Assembly (NCBI RefSeq): GCF_947855115.1
Contig: NZ_CANTZW010000002.1
Coordinates: forward strand, 248,001 to 312,000
Direction of reading: 5' to 3'
DNA: 64,000 nucleotides
From: an uncultured Parabacteroides sp.
Lineage (GTDB): Bacteria; Bacteroidota; Bacteroidia; Bacteroidales; Tannerellaceae
The translations under genes and the position numbers were made by a program. Below are positions 9,248 to 18,309 of the stretch, piece by piece (position 1 is the first letter of the stretch; each line of letters begins with the position of its first letter). A model generated the notes under the pieces. That model was given only the letters and a program-made list of their open reading frames with translations. It was not told the origin of the DNA and made no database searches.

Positions 9248-9312
9248 GAATTGAGAATGGGAAATTAACCCATCGTCAATACATTTTCAATTTTCAATTA
9301 TCAATTTTCAAT
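9235..9312. repeat. AATTGAAA-type palindromic repeat between subunits B and D
   Basis: The left arm (AATTGAAAGTTGAGAATTGA, from 9235) can pair through AU and GU pairs with the right arm of TTTTCAATTTTCAATT units (about 9282-9312). The whole 76-base gap of the operon is this element. It overlaps the last codons of subunit B and ends 10 bases before subunit D. Simple AATTGAAA/TTTTCAATT palindromes are dispersed in Bacteroidales genomes. Here the element could act as an RNA stem modulating downstream translation. Confidence 0.7.
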
Positions 9313-9322
9313 TAATAAAAAC

Positions 9323-9946
9323 ATGGCAATAAAGTTTCAATATAATAAAACCTCTCTTCAGCAATTGGAAAAGCAACTGAAGATGCGTGAACGCTCCCTG
9401 CCTACGATCAAGAGCAAGGAGAGTGCCCTGCGTATCGAGGTGAAGCGGACCAAGGACGAAGTGAATAAATTGGAACTTCAGCTAGAACAAGAGATTCAGA
9501 GTTACGAGAATATGGTGGCTTTGTGGAACGAGTTCAATCCGGAGCTGATCTCCGTGAAGGACGTGACGCTTTCCACGAAGAAGATCGCCGGCGTGATCGT
9601 CCCGTTATTGGACGAGATCAAGTTCGAGATCGGACACTATAGTCTCTTTAATGCCCCCGCATGGTATACGGATGGTATCGAGTTGCTGAAAAAGCTGGCT
9701 CGTACCGGTATCGAGGCAGAGTTCTCGGGCATGAAGCTGGAGTTGTTGGAGCATGCTAGGAAAAAGACCACTCAGAAGGTGAACCTGTTTGAGAAGGTAC
9801 AGATTCCGGGCTATAAGGATGCGATCCGTAAGGTGAAACGATTTATGGAAGACGAGGAGAGCCTTTCTAAGTCCTCACAGAAGATCATGAGAGCCAATCA
9901 GGAGAAACGTAAGGCAAAAGAAGAAAAAGAGGAGGCCGAGGTATGA
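9323..9946 (+). CDS. atpD: V-type ATPase subunit D
   Basis: This is the central rotor shaft of the V/A-type ATPase (counterpart of F-type gamma), 207 residues, the expected size. It is almost all alpha-helix, with N- and C-terminal heptad-rich segments (residues 10-70 and about 130-205) that form the antiparallel coiled coil inserted in the A3B3 head. The tail is strongly charged (EKRKAKEEKEEAEV). Its TGA stop (9944-9946) overlaps the ATG of subunit I (9943) as ATGA, which signals translational coupling. Alternative symbol ntpD. Confidence 0.93.
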   Translation: MAIKFQYNKTSLQQLEKQLKMRERSLPTIKSKESALRIEVKRTKDEVNKLELQLEQEIQSYENMVALWNEFNPELISVKDVTLSTKKIAGVIVPLLDEIKFEIGHYSLFNAPAWYTDGIELLKKLARTGIEAEFSGMKLELLEHARKKTTQKVNLFEKVQIPGYKDAIRKVKRFMEDEESLSKSSQKIMRANQEKRKAKEEKEEAEV

Positions 9947-11763
9947 TAGTAAAGATGAGTAAATATGCCTTTATGGTGTACCATAAGGAGTATGATACAT
10001 TCCTTTCTACGCTTCGTGACCTTGGCGTTGTCCATATCAAGGAGACAAACTCCGTGATGGATAACGAGAGGTTGCAAGAGCTTCTGGCTGAGCGTAAACA
10101 GGTCAATACGCTGATGCGTTACTTTAAGAACCTTCATGCGGCGGAGAAAGACGTTACGTTTGCCCCGGCCCGTGAGTTGACGAAAGAGGAAGGCCTGAAG
10201 TTGGTGCGTAAGATAGAGGAATTGCAAGATAAGAAAGCGCAATTGATCGCTTCCAAGCAATCGATCGAGAAGGATCTGGCCTATATGGAGCTATGGGGTG
10301 AGTTCAGTTATCAGAATATCAGTCGCCTGAAAAGAGCGGGGTATGAGGTTACGTTCTTTACTTGTCCTACCGCTAAGTATGAGCCGGAATGGGGCGTGCT
10401 GTATAACGCCATTCTGATTAATAACTTCCAATCGGTAACGTATTTTATCACGATCACCAAGGAAGGAACCTTGATCGATATAGACGCTGAGCGTCCGAAG
10501 ATGCCGGTTCAAGGATTGGCGAAGTTGCGTGCCCGTTTGGATCAGCGTGTCAAAGATATCCGGAATATGGAGGATGAACTGAAACGTCGTGCCGCGGAGG
10601 ATTATAAAACGTTGGAGGAATTCGATAAGAATCTACAAGACGAGTTTAACCTTTCTAATGCGTTGGTACAGACAGACCGACAAGCCGGCGATAAGCTTAT
10701 GTTGCTGGAAGGCTGGGTACCGACAGAAAACGCTCCGGCATTGGAGCATGAACTAGATAAACAAGGTTATTTCTTCCAGCAATTAGAGATCGAGGAGGGA
10801 GATAAGGTGCCTATCAAATTACGGAATAATAAATTCAGTAAATTGTACGAGCCTATCACGAAGATGTTCTCCTTGCCTAATTATGGGGAACTCGATCCGA
10901 CTCCGTTATTCGCTCCGTTCTTTATGTTGTTCTTCGGACTCTGTTTCGGCGATGGTGGATATGGTCTGTTAGTCATGATCGTTTGTACGATCTTGAAGAA
11001 AAAGGTGAACCCGGATTTCAAGCCTTATTTGACTTTGTTCCAGTATTTAGGTTTCGCTGCTTTGCTGGTGGGAACTTGTACGGGGTCTTTCTTCGGTGTA
11101 GCCTTGGCCGATGTTCCTGCTTTGTCAAAGATTAAGAACTACTTTGTAAATAGCGATAACTTGATGACGTTTTCTATTATTATCGGTTTGGTACAAATCA
11201 TATTCGGAAAATGTGTCGCTGCGTATAAAACCAAGATACAAAAAGGAACAAAGTATAGCATCGCTCCATTTGCGTGGGTATTTGTTATCGTGTCTTTGGC
11301 TTTAGCTTTAGGACTTCCGATGTTGAACGTTCACTTACCGGACATCGTCGTTACGGTATGTTATGGAATCGCTATCCTAGGCTTGATTGTCGCTTATTTG
11401 TACAATACACCGGGAAAGAACGTCTTCCTGAATTTTGGAACCGGACTTTGGAACACGTATAATATGGCCTCCGGATTGCTGGGGGATACGTTATCGTACA
11501 TCCGTTTGTTTGCGATCGGTCTGACCGGCTCCATCTTAGGAGGCGTATTTAATACGTTGGCGGTTACAATGACAGATGGTATGAATATCGTTTTGCGTGC
11601 GATTTGTATGTTGGTGATCCTATTGCTTGGACACGCGATTAACATCGCTCTCTGTACGATCAGTTCTCTGGTACACCCACTTCGTTTGATCTTCGTGGAA
11701 TATTATAAAAACGCGGAGTTTGAGGGTGGTGGCAAGGCTTATGAGCCTTTCAAGAAAGCATAA
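9943..11763 (+). CDS. atpI: V-type ATPase membrane stator subunit I
   Basis: This is the stator subunit (NtpI, subunit a) that carries ions to and from the K ring and anchors the peripheral stalks. The 606-residue protein has the expected two parts: a cytoplasmic alpha/beta and coiled-coil half (residues 1-310), and a membrane half with about eight helices from the FFMLFFGLCFGDGGYG segment onward. The GLLGDTLSYIRLFAIGLTG stretch holds the conserved arginine facing the ring. A second ion-path helix reads HAINIALCTISSLVHPLRL. Translation is coupled to subunit D by a 4-base overlap. Confidence 0.95.
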   Translation: MIVKMSKYAFMVYHKEYDTFLSTLRDLGVVHIKETNSVMDNERLQELLAERKQVNTLMRYFKNLHAAEKDVTFAPARELTKEEGLKLVRKIEELQDKKAQLIASKQSIEKDLAYMELWGEFSYQNISRLKRAGYEVTFFTCPTAKYEPEWGVLYNAILINNFQSVTYFITITKEGTLIDIDAERPKMPVQGLAKLRARLDQRVKDIRNMEDELKRRAAEDYKTLEEFDKNLQDEFNLSNALVQTDRQAGDKLMLLEGWVPTENAPALEHELDKQGYFFQQLEIEEGDKVPIKLRNNKFSKLYEPITKMFSLPNYGELDPTPLFAPFFMLFFGLCFGDGGYGLLVMIVCTILKKKVNPDFKPYLTLFQYLGFAALLVGTCTGSFFGVALADVPALSKIKNYFVNSDNLMTFSIIIGLVQIIFGKCVAAYKTKIQKGTKYSIAPFAWVFVIVSLALALGLPMLNVHLPDIVVTVCYGIAILGLIVAYLYNTPGKNVFLNFGTGLWNTYNMASGLLGDTLSYIRLFAIGLTGSILGGVFNTLAVTMTDGMNIVLRAICMLVILLLGHAINIALCTISSLVHPLRLIFVEYYKNAEFEGGGKAYEPFKKA

Positions 11764-11782
11764 AAGTTAAATGAGAAAATAA

Positions 11783-12274
<492 letters not shown>

Positions 12275-12302
12275 TCATTTAATCATTTGGATATAATAGA
12301 GG

Positions 12303-12333
12303 CCGTCCCGGATATTTCCGGGACGGTTTTTTT
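12303..12333 (+). terminator. Intrinsic terminator of the V-ATPase operon
   Basis: A perfect 9-bp GC-rich stem (12303-12311 with 12318-12326) around a six-base loop is followed by seven T residues (12327-12333). Confidence 0.92.
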
Positions 12334-12341
12334 GTGGAATC

Positions 12342-12374
12342 AGTTAATAAACTATATCTTTTAGTTTATTAACT
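12342..12374. promoter_or_regulatory. Palindromic operator 1 of the blaI-like gene
   Basis: A 13-bp perfect inverted repeat (12342-12354 and 12362-12374) encloses a seven-base centre. Its right half, with the following bases, forms a shorter dyad TAGTT-N4-AACTA (12362-12375). BlaI/MecI repressors bind dyads with a short centre upstream of their own gene, so this is the natural autoregulatory site. Confidence 0.6.
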
Positions 12375-12381
12375 ATATGAA

Positions 12382-12397
12382 TTAGTTCGCTAACTAA
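12382..12397. promoter_or_regulatory. Palindromic operator 2 of the blaI-like gene
   Basis: TTAGTTCGCTAACTAA is a perfect 6-4-6 dyad of the same TAGTT-N4-AACTA type as operator 1. It lies just ahead of the probable -7 element (TTACTTTG at 12407-12414), so a bound repressor would block RNA polymerase. Confidence 0.65.
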
Positions 12398-12406
12398 AAG
12401 TTTTAG

Positions 12407-12414
12407 TTACTTTG
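12407..12414 (+). promoter_or_regulatory. Probable -7 element of the blaI-M56 operon
   Basis: TTACTTTG differs from TAnnTTTG at one base and lies 19 bases before the repressor ATG and 9 bases after operator 2. Confidence 0.5.
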
Positions 12415-12433
12415 TCGCAAACAAGATAAAATT

Positions 12434-12799
12434 ATGAAACGACTTACGGCGAAAGAAGAAGAGATCATGGGCTGGTTCTGGCAGAAAGGCCCATTGTTCG
12501 TGAAAGAGTTACTTGAGTATTACGAGGAGCCTAAACCTCATTTCAATACCCTTTCTACGATTGTCCGAGGCTTGGAGGAGAAAGGTTTCCTCGCCCATAA
12601 GAATTTCGGGAATAGCTATCAATATTATGCGGTCTTAACGGAAAAGGAATATAGTAACGGTACGCTGAGAAATGTGATCGCTAAGTATTTCAATAATTCG
12701 TATCTGGGAGTAGTCTCTACGTTGATCAAGGAAGAGGATATCTCTGTGGAAGATCTGCGAAAACTGATAGATGACGTAGAACGGGGGAACCATAAATAA
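12434..12799 (+). CDS. BlaI/MecI/CopY-family repressor
   Basis: A 121-residue winged-helix DNA-binding protein. It starts MKRLTAKEEEIMGWFWQKGP, the typical first helix, then the recognition region HFNTLSTIVRGLEEKGFLAHK (about residues 35-55), in which most BlaI proteins read TVxTLLxRLxxKG. The C-terminal half mediates dimerisation and holds the cleavage region in characterised members. It is followed eight bases later by the M56 peptidase, the standard repressor/sensor-protease pair. The two palindromes upstream are its likely operators. The regulated response is not known; no beta-lactamase is encoded nearby. Confidence 0.9.
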   Translation: MKRLTAKEEEIMGWFWQKGPLFVKELLEYYEEPKPHFNTLSTIVRGLEEKGFLAHKNFGNSYQYYAVLTEKEYSNGTLRNVIAKYFNNSYLGVVSTLIKEEDISVEDLRKLIDDVERGNHK

Positions 12800-12807
12800 G
12801 GACAAGT

Positions 12808-14109
12808 ATGGGAATCTTCTTTGTATATATCCTTAAATCATCCATGTGCTTGACGATATTTTATCTGTTTTATAAGTTATTGTTGAGCCGTGACACCTTC
12901 CATCGTTTCAATCGGATCGCTCTGTTAAGCCTGATCGTGCTTTCGGTTTTCATTCCATTCTGTGAGATCACCTTGGAGGAAGCGACAGCCATTCAGCGTC
13001 CGGTCATGGATTTGGAGAATCTGCTAGCGGCGGTTTCAATGAGGACATCGGCAGAAGCCACTAGCCGACTTGTATGGTTACGGGTTGTGGTGATAGCTTA
13101 TCTGATTGGAGGTATATTAACGTTTTGTAAATTCGCATGTTCATTTTATGCCTTGTTCCGATTGATGAGGCAGGGCACACCGAGGCTGGTGAACGGAATC
13201 CGTCTGATTCTTACGGACCAGCCGGTCACTCCGTTCAGTTGGATGCGAACGATCGTAATAAACCGGAAGGATTTTGAGGAAAGCGGGATAGAGATCATGA
13301 CGCATGAGATGGCACATATAAAAGCCCGTCATTCCATAGATATGCTCATCTCCGAGATTTGTATCTTGTTCCATTGGTTCAACCCGTCTGTCTGGTTGTT
13401 GAGGCAGGAATTGCAAAATATCCATGAATACGAGGCCGATGAGAGCGTATTAAATCAAGGCGTCGACGCAAAAAGATATCAATTATTATTAATTAAAAAA
13501 GCTGTTGGTGCACAGCGCTTCACTTCTATGGCCAACAGCTTTAATCACAGTTCACTTAAAAAGCGAATAGCTATGATGTTAAAACAAAAATCAAGTCCAT
13601 GGGCACGGTTGAAGTATTTGTATGTACTCCCGTTGGCAGCCTTAACGGTGGTAGCCTTTGCCCGCCCGGAAATCTCTCATGAATTGGAGAAGATTTCGAG
13701 TGTCAAAATTAGCGAAATTATTCCGATTCAGAAAAAGACGGAGCTTAAAAGAAATGTAGAGGTTGAGACCCTCGCAAAGGATTCGGTCATTTCTGAAAAA
13801 GATATGCGAGTTATGCAGGAAAAGGTCTTGGCCATGATGGAGAAGTATCAGCCTGAGATAGACAAGGCGGTCGAGGAGGCCATGAAAGCCATAGACATTA
13901 ATGAGAAAGTTGTTAAGGAGGCATCGAAGATAAAATCCTCTTTCTCTGGTATTGTTTACATTGACGGAGTGGAATCTTCTAAAGAGAGGATGGATAATTT
14001 GGACCCCGATCGCATCGCCTCTGTAAATGTGTACAAAGGGAACGAGGCGATCGCTAAATTCGGAGAGAAAGGTCGTAATGGTGTTATCGAGATAAAATTG
14101 AAGAAATGA
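12808..14109 (+). CDS. M56 family (BlaR1-like) membrane metallopeptidase
   Basis: A 433-residue membrane zinc protease with four hydrophobic helices in the N-terminal region (about 4-24, 36-54, 90-118, and 270-285). The HEMAH motif at residues 166-170 supplies two zinc ligands and the catalytic glutamate. EYEADE (208-212) supplies the third ligand. Unlike BlaR1 it lacks a penicillin-binding sensor domain. After the last helix comes a 150-residue periplasmic part ending in IASVNVYKGNEAIAKFGEKG, which resembles the TonB-receptor plug/carboxypeptidase-regulatory-like ends common on Bacteroidetes M56 proteins. By analogy it would cleave the BlaI-type repressor. It overlaps the next gene by four bases (ATGA). 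Confidence 0.88.
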   Translation: MGIFFVYILKSSMCLTIFYLFYKLLLSRDTFHRFNRIALLSLIVLSVFIPFCEITLEEATAIQRPVMDLENLLAAVSMRTSAEATSRLVWLRVVVIAYLIGGILTFCKFACSFYALFRLMRQGTPRLVNGIRLILTDQPVTPFSWMRTIVINRKDFEESGIEIMTHEMAHIKARHSIDMLISEICILFHWFNPSVWLLRQELQNIHEYEADESVLNQGVDAKRYQLLLIKKAVGAQRFTSMANSFNHSSLKKRIAMMLKQKSSPWARLKYLYVLPLAALTVVAFARPEISHELEKISSVKISEIIPIQKKTELKRNVEVETLAKDSVISEKDMRVMQEKVLAMMEKYQPEIDKAVEEAMKAIDINEKVVKEASKIKSSFSGIVYIDGVESSKERMDNLDPDRIASVNVYKGNEAIAKFGEKGRNGVIEIKLKK

Positions 14110-15377
14110 GTTTCGCCTATATATGCAAGGTAAGCTTGTTCGGCTCTCTCTGTACGGCAATGTTTCTAACCTCCTGCATGGATCATGAAAAGGAAGAAGC
14201 GAGTAAGCGGGTGATTGAGATCGGTAAAGCGATCTCATCGCCTGCCGAGCTGAAAGCATCCGATTATTTTGATGAGATTCGTTATATCCCTTTAGAAACG
14301 AAGGATGATTGTCTGATCGGAAGCTCTCCTGATATCAAGTTATTGGATGAATATATTCTGGTCACTACCGATAATCGACAATGCTTTTTGTTTGATAAGG
14401 CTACAGGACGGTTTAAATGTCAAGTAGGGCATGTAGGGAATGATCCGGGTGGTTATAGAAGCGTAGACTGCTTGGTGGACGAGTTGAACGGGCGTTTGCT
14501 GTTTAATGGATGGGGACATGATTTGATTAGCTATGATCTGAGTGGCAATTATGTCGGAAAAATAGAGGTTCCATGCGTTCAGGAAGAAGCGTATCCATCC
14601 AATTGCTTTGTGATGAATAGGGATACGATAGTCGGTTTTTTCCAGAATACTTTGGGTAAGGAGGAAAATCGTGTTCTGTATTTTCAAGAGGAAGGGGGAT
14701 TATTAGCCTTGCTACCGAATGAGAGCCAATGCGATCCTTTCGAGATCAATTCTATGTCTGTATGGAAGGGAGAAAGCGCCGTGAAAGAATTTGGTCCGTC
14801 CGCTTTAAGAGGCCTTATTTATATAGAAGGTAAAGATCCGGAAACGGCTAGCGTAATGTATCCCAACAATTCTAATTTCTGGCATGTCGGCAAGGATACT
14901 TATTTTATGGAATCCTTCAACGACACGATATTCCAGATGAAGGATACAACCTTAATACCTTATCTTTGGTTTGATTGCGCTGATCTGAAATGGGATTATA
15001 AGGATCGTTTCAGCGTAGATAAGAGTAGGGGGCTTTTTATTCCTCAAATACTAGATAGTAAGCGCTCTCTTTTTGCCTTGGCAATTACCGGCTTATACGA
15101 TAAAGATAAACGAAAGACCTACTGTGTGGCTTTTGATAAACAAAAAGGTGAGACGAGAGCCTCTTTGTTTGAGAATGGAATTAAGGATGATATAACCGGT
15201 TTCTTGCCTATCCGGCTAACGGCTGTTTCTTCTTCGGGCGAATATGGAGGTATTCTTTCGATGGAAGATATAACGAAATGGATGGATAAGCATACAGGTC
15301 GGGAGTTGCCAAAAGAGTTGGCCACATTAAAGGATATTGATGAAGAACAAAATCCTGTGGTGGTTCTTTTAAGATAA
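14106..15377 (+). CDS. Six-bladed beta-propeller lipoprotein
   Basis: A 423-residue exported protein with a lipoprotein signal; the lipobox FLTSC ends at C24. The mature protein starts with a low-complexity charged linker, then a motif common to Bacteroidales 6-bladed beta-propeller proteins (DYFDEIRYIPLETKDDCLIG). Repeated strands with FDKATGRFKCQVGHVGNDPGGYRS follow the usual blade pattern. No enzyme active site is visible. It is translationally coupled to the M56 peptidase, so it may be the sensor or the output of the repressor-protease system. This link is inferred only from the overlap. Confidence 0.8.
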   Translation: MSFAYICKVSLFGSLCTAMFLTSCMDHEKEEASKRVIEIGKAISSPAELKASDYFDEIRYIPLETKDDCLIGSSPDIKLLDEYILVTTDNRQCFLFDKATGRFKCQVGHVGNDPGGYRSVDCLVDELNGRLLFNGWGHDLISYDLSGNYVGKIEVPCVQEEAYPSNCFVMNRDTIVGFFQNTLGKEENRVLYFQEEGGLLALLPNESQCDPFEINSMSVWKGESAVKEFGPSALRGLIYIEGKDPETASVMYPNNSNFWHVGKDTYFMESFNDTIFQMKDTTLIPYLWFDCADLKWDYKDRFSVDKSRGLFIPQILDSKRSLFALAITGLYDKDKRKTYCVAFDKQKGETRASLFENGIKDDITGFLPIRLTAVSSSGEYGGILSMEDITKWMDKHTGRELPKELATLKDIDEEQNPVVVLLR

Positions 15378-15652
15378 GCTATTTATATCGGATAATCATT
15401 TATTTTCCCTTTACTCTTCTTTTTCTTAAGATAGGGTAAGGGGGATCTCTTTTTTAAGACATTTGTTAAATACATATCATGGAGGCCGTGGTCAAGAAGT
15501 TCGGGCTCGTGGCAACGGGCGAGCGCGATTGATGAAACTTTCTTTGCTGCTGGATGGTCGCGATATCATACGAATGAATAGTGCGAATAAATGAAAAATC
15601 CCGATCTCCTTCTCCCATCCGGGAAAGAAGAAAATCGGGATTTTTTTATTTA
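15378..15652. other. Intergenic region with GC-rich ORF relic
   Basis: The 275-base gap carries two coupled tiny reading frames on the plus strand: 15479-15532 (17 aa, starts MEAVVKKFG) and 15532-15594 (20 aa, starts MKLSLLLDG), joined by an ATGA overlap. The stretch 15481-15530 is clearly GC-richer than its flanks, which suggests a leftover of a larger gene. I do not recognise it. Confidence 0.35.
15594..15645. terminator. Bidirectional terminator
   Basis: Perfect 12-bp arms (15594-15605 and 15634-15645) flank a second, inner CTTCTCCC/GGGAAAGAAG pairing. Runs of A on the left and T on the right let it act on both strands, between the propeller gene and the convergent GH84 gene. Confidence 0.85.
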
Positions 15653-18166
15653 TCATTCCCTAACGATCTGGTGGATATGTATAGGTTCTTTTCCTATTGT
15701 GGTGATTTCTAAAGAAGAGAAATCTTCGAACATGGTTTTATTTAATTTGATGTAGCCTACGTTTCCTTGGTAAACGATGTTTTTCTCGTTATCTTGGGAA
15801 ATGCCGGTGATAGATACCAAATTCTCATTGCTTCCGGAGAGGAAGAACGATACGGTGTTGATATCGTCGCATTTTATATGGATTACTTCTCCGGGGTTCA
15901 AGTCCTTATATGTATCTAAGTTCATGTCGTACATCATAAGAGCCTCATTGATTTGCGGATCTTGTTTGGTTGTTGCCGTGAATCCTAGTACGTATAGTTC
16001 CATGGGCTGATCCGAGTTATTCCGCATACGGATATAACGGGCTTTCGGATCGATGACACGAATCGTGTCTTTAGCGTTTTCCGTGGAGACATCGGGAATT
16101 AGGCTCCAGTTCTTTCCGTCTGCGGACCATTCGAATACCCGGCCGGGTTGGTTGCTCTTCGGCAGATTGAAACAGAAGGATTCTGCCTCTTTCTGGACTT
16201 CCCAGCCGATACCTAGGTATTGATTGGGCTGTACCTTGACTACCTCGAACAAGGGAACATAACCGACCGTATTGTCATCCTCCGCGCAAGGTTGATTCTT
16301 CAATTGATCGATATTCGTGAATATGGAAGGGATACTGACCTTTATCTCGTCTGGGGTGATACCATTTGTAGATAGTAAATTGCGGCCAGTCTGACGATAT
16401 AAGTCTATGATAAAGGGATATAAGACCTTCGATCCGACTTTTACACCTTTGGGTCGCGCTTTCTGGTTTAGCGTACGGTTTATCAATTTCATGCTATCTA
16501 ATAAAACCGATGTTTCCAGATAACGTTGCCATGTGTAAGCTCGGTCTTTTTCATACCAAGCGTGCGCCATGTGCAAGGCGCTTGTACCGGCTTTTCCCAA
16601 AAACTCGAATTGAATAAGCCATGGGGTGATTTGCTCAACCAAGTGTTTGTCTGAGCTTTGACTGTAGATCATGCTTGGGGAAGCTGCGATTTGGGCAAAT
16701 AAGGTTCCCAGGAGATTGGCGCTTTGTTCGGGGAATATGTTCTTTTTATATCCGGCGAGAAAAGCTTGGATCGGAGCTACATAAGTAGCGGATTCCTCCC
16801 TGCGGAATTGATGTCCGTTCGGGCCCGGATCGCAATTATGCTCGCAAAAGGTACGGAAAGCCATGGAAGCTTCCGGCATGATAAAGTCGCAAGCGTCTTT
16901 CCATGCTTGCGTAGGATCATAGTTCTCGATATTCCAAGTGTACATTCCTATACCAAATATGGCTACTTTGGATGCCTCGGCATATTCCATGGGATTCGAT
17001 ACGAATCCGGTCATGGTACCGGCGGCTTGCGTATCCAGTCCGTAGGCAGGACCCATCAATAAATGGTCTTGGCAATAGTCGCTTACGGGGAAGTTCCACC
17101 AGATATAGGCGGGGCGACGAATCCGGTTATTTACCCATTCGATACCTTCTTTCGTGATATCGGCTACGACACGATCTCCGGTCCACATGATTTGAATGGC
17201 TGGGTCGAGTTGGGTTCCTAAGACATCCAGGTAGTCGGTCTTGGCCCATGAACGATTGTATTCGGTAGGGCACATGATCAGGGGTTGCACATCTTTCTTC
17301 TTTGAGATAAATTCTTTCTGGATATAATTTAATAGGCCGGCTTGTTTTTCCGGACGGGCTCCCTCGCCGGATATATCATCGAAAAAGACGGCGAAAGAAC
17401 GCACGCCCAGGTCATACATCTTCTCGAATTTGGAGAGGATGTTCATGCTATCCGTCAGGTTCCATTGAATGTCTTGTCCCGGATGAATCGCCCAAACGAA
17501 ATTCACCTTATTATGGGCGGCCTCTTTCGCCAATTCCTTGATATGCTCGGCTTCCTCTGCGGGATAAGGTTTACGCCAATTCGGGGAACTGTGATAAGGA
17601 TCATCTTTCGGGCCATAGATATACGTGTTTAGTTTGATCTTTCCGTAGAAACGGATTTGCTCGATACGGTCGGCATGGCTCCAAGGCTGTCCGTAGAAAC
17701 CTTCCACGGTACCTCGGAATAATACGTCTGGATAGTCCTTGATCGAGCAGAGTGGCAACACCTTTTTACCTTCGTCATATTTGGCTAATTGTTTGAGCGT
17801 TTGGGCGGCGTAAAACAAGGAATTATCGTCAACGATCCCGATCGTGATACCTTTTTTAGTGATCGTCAGAGTGTAAGCGCCCGAGCGTTGCATCTCCGGT
17901 GCTTTATCTTTTAATCTTTTGATCTCTAGAGGATGGCCCTTTCCTGATTTAGAGAAAGGCAGTGCCTCTTTAAGTAGCTTGACCGCATCTGCGTCCGGAT
18001 TATCTATGCCTTGTAGGGTATATCCATTCGTCGGCGTATACGTTTGACTGGAAATAGTCATCTCTTGGGGTTCAGGGAAGATTCCGAGGGATAACCTCTG
18101 GCTATGCGTTAGGCTGCAAACGCCTGATAGCAGCATAGTGGCGAATAAAAGCTTTAGTGTTTTCAT
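15653..18166 (-). CDS. Secreted GH84 beta-N-acetylhexosaminidase
   Basis: An 837-residue glycoside hydrolase with a signal peptide (residues 1-22). An N-terminal alpha/beta domain (about 28-140) precedes the GH84 barrel, which opens with RGTVEGFYGQPWSHADR (151-167). The catalytic pair is D263-D264 in FAVFFDDISGEG, equivalent to D242/D243 of Bacteroides thetaiotaomicron GH84, which uses substrate-assisted catalysis. A helical region and C-terminal beta domains follow; the protein is about 100 residues longer than the 737-residue B. theta enzyme. It would release terminal beta-GlcNAc from host glycans in the periplasm. It stands alone with no SusC/D pair nearby. Confidence 0.93.
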   Translation of the reverse strand: MKTLKLLFATMLLSGVCSLTHSQRLSLGIFPEPQEMTISSQTYTPTNGYTLQGIDNPDADAVKLLKEALPFSKSGKGHPLEIKRLKDKAPEMQRSGAYTLTITKKGITIGIVDDNSLFYAAQTLKQLAKYDEGKKVLPLCSIKDYPDVLFRGTVEGFYGQPWSHADRIEQIRFYGKIKLNTYIYGPKDDPYHSSPNWRKPYPAEEAEHIKELAKEAAHNKVNFVWAIHPGQDIQWNLTDSMNILSKFEKMYDLGVRSFAVFFDDISGEGARPEKQAGLLNYIQKEFISKKKDVQPLIMCPTEYNRSWAKTDYLDVLGTQLDPAIQIMWTGDRVVADITKEGIEWVNNRIRRPAYIWWNFPVSDYCQDHLLMGPAYGLDTQAAGTMTGFVSNPMEYAEASKVAIFGIGMYTWNIENYDPTQAWKDACDFIMPEASMAFRTFCEHNCDPGPNGHQFRREESATYVAPIQAFLAGYKKNIFPEQSANLLGTLFAQIAASPSMIYSQSSDKHLVEQITPWLIQFEFLGKAGTSALHMAHAWYEKDRAYTWQRYLETSVLLDSMKLINRTLNQKARPKGVKVGSKVLYPFIIDLYRQTGRNLLSTNGITPDEIKVSIPSIFTNIDQLKNQPCAEDDNTVGYVPLFEVVKVQPNQYLGIGWEVQKEAESFCFNLPKSNQPGRVFEWSADGKNWSLIPDVSTENAKDTIRVIDPKARYIRMRNNSDQPMELYVLGFTATTKQDPQINEALMMYDMNLDTYKDLNPGEVIHIKCDDINTVSFFLSGSNENLVSITGISQDNEKNIVYQGNVGYIKLNKTMFEDFSSLEITTIGKEPIHIHQIVRE

Positions 18167-18278
18167 ATGCGGTATGATTTAACGTTAACGTTCGTAAATG
18201 TAAGGATTATTTATGAATAATCATATCATAAAGACGGAGTTTGCCTACCCCTGTACGATAATAAGGAATGACAGATCG

Positions 18279-18305
18279 GCAAGGGCGGGTAGACCCCGCC
18301 CTTGC
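18279..18305. terminator. GC-rich hairpin after the minus-strand operon
   Basis: Perfect 11-bp arms (18279-18289 and 18295-18305) enclose a five-base loop, just past the stop of the DUF3857 gene. No T-run follows on the minus strand, so it may be a transcript-stabilising stem or a short palindromic repeat rather than a classical terminator. Confidence 0.55.
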
Positions 18306-18309
18306 GATA

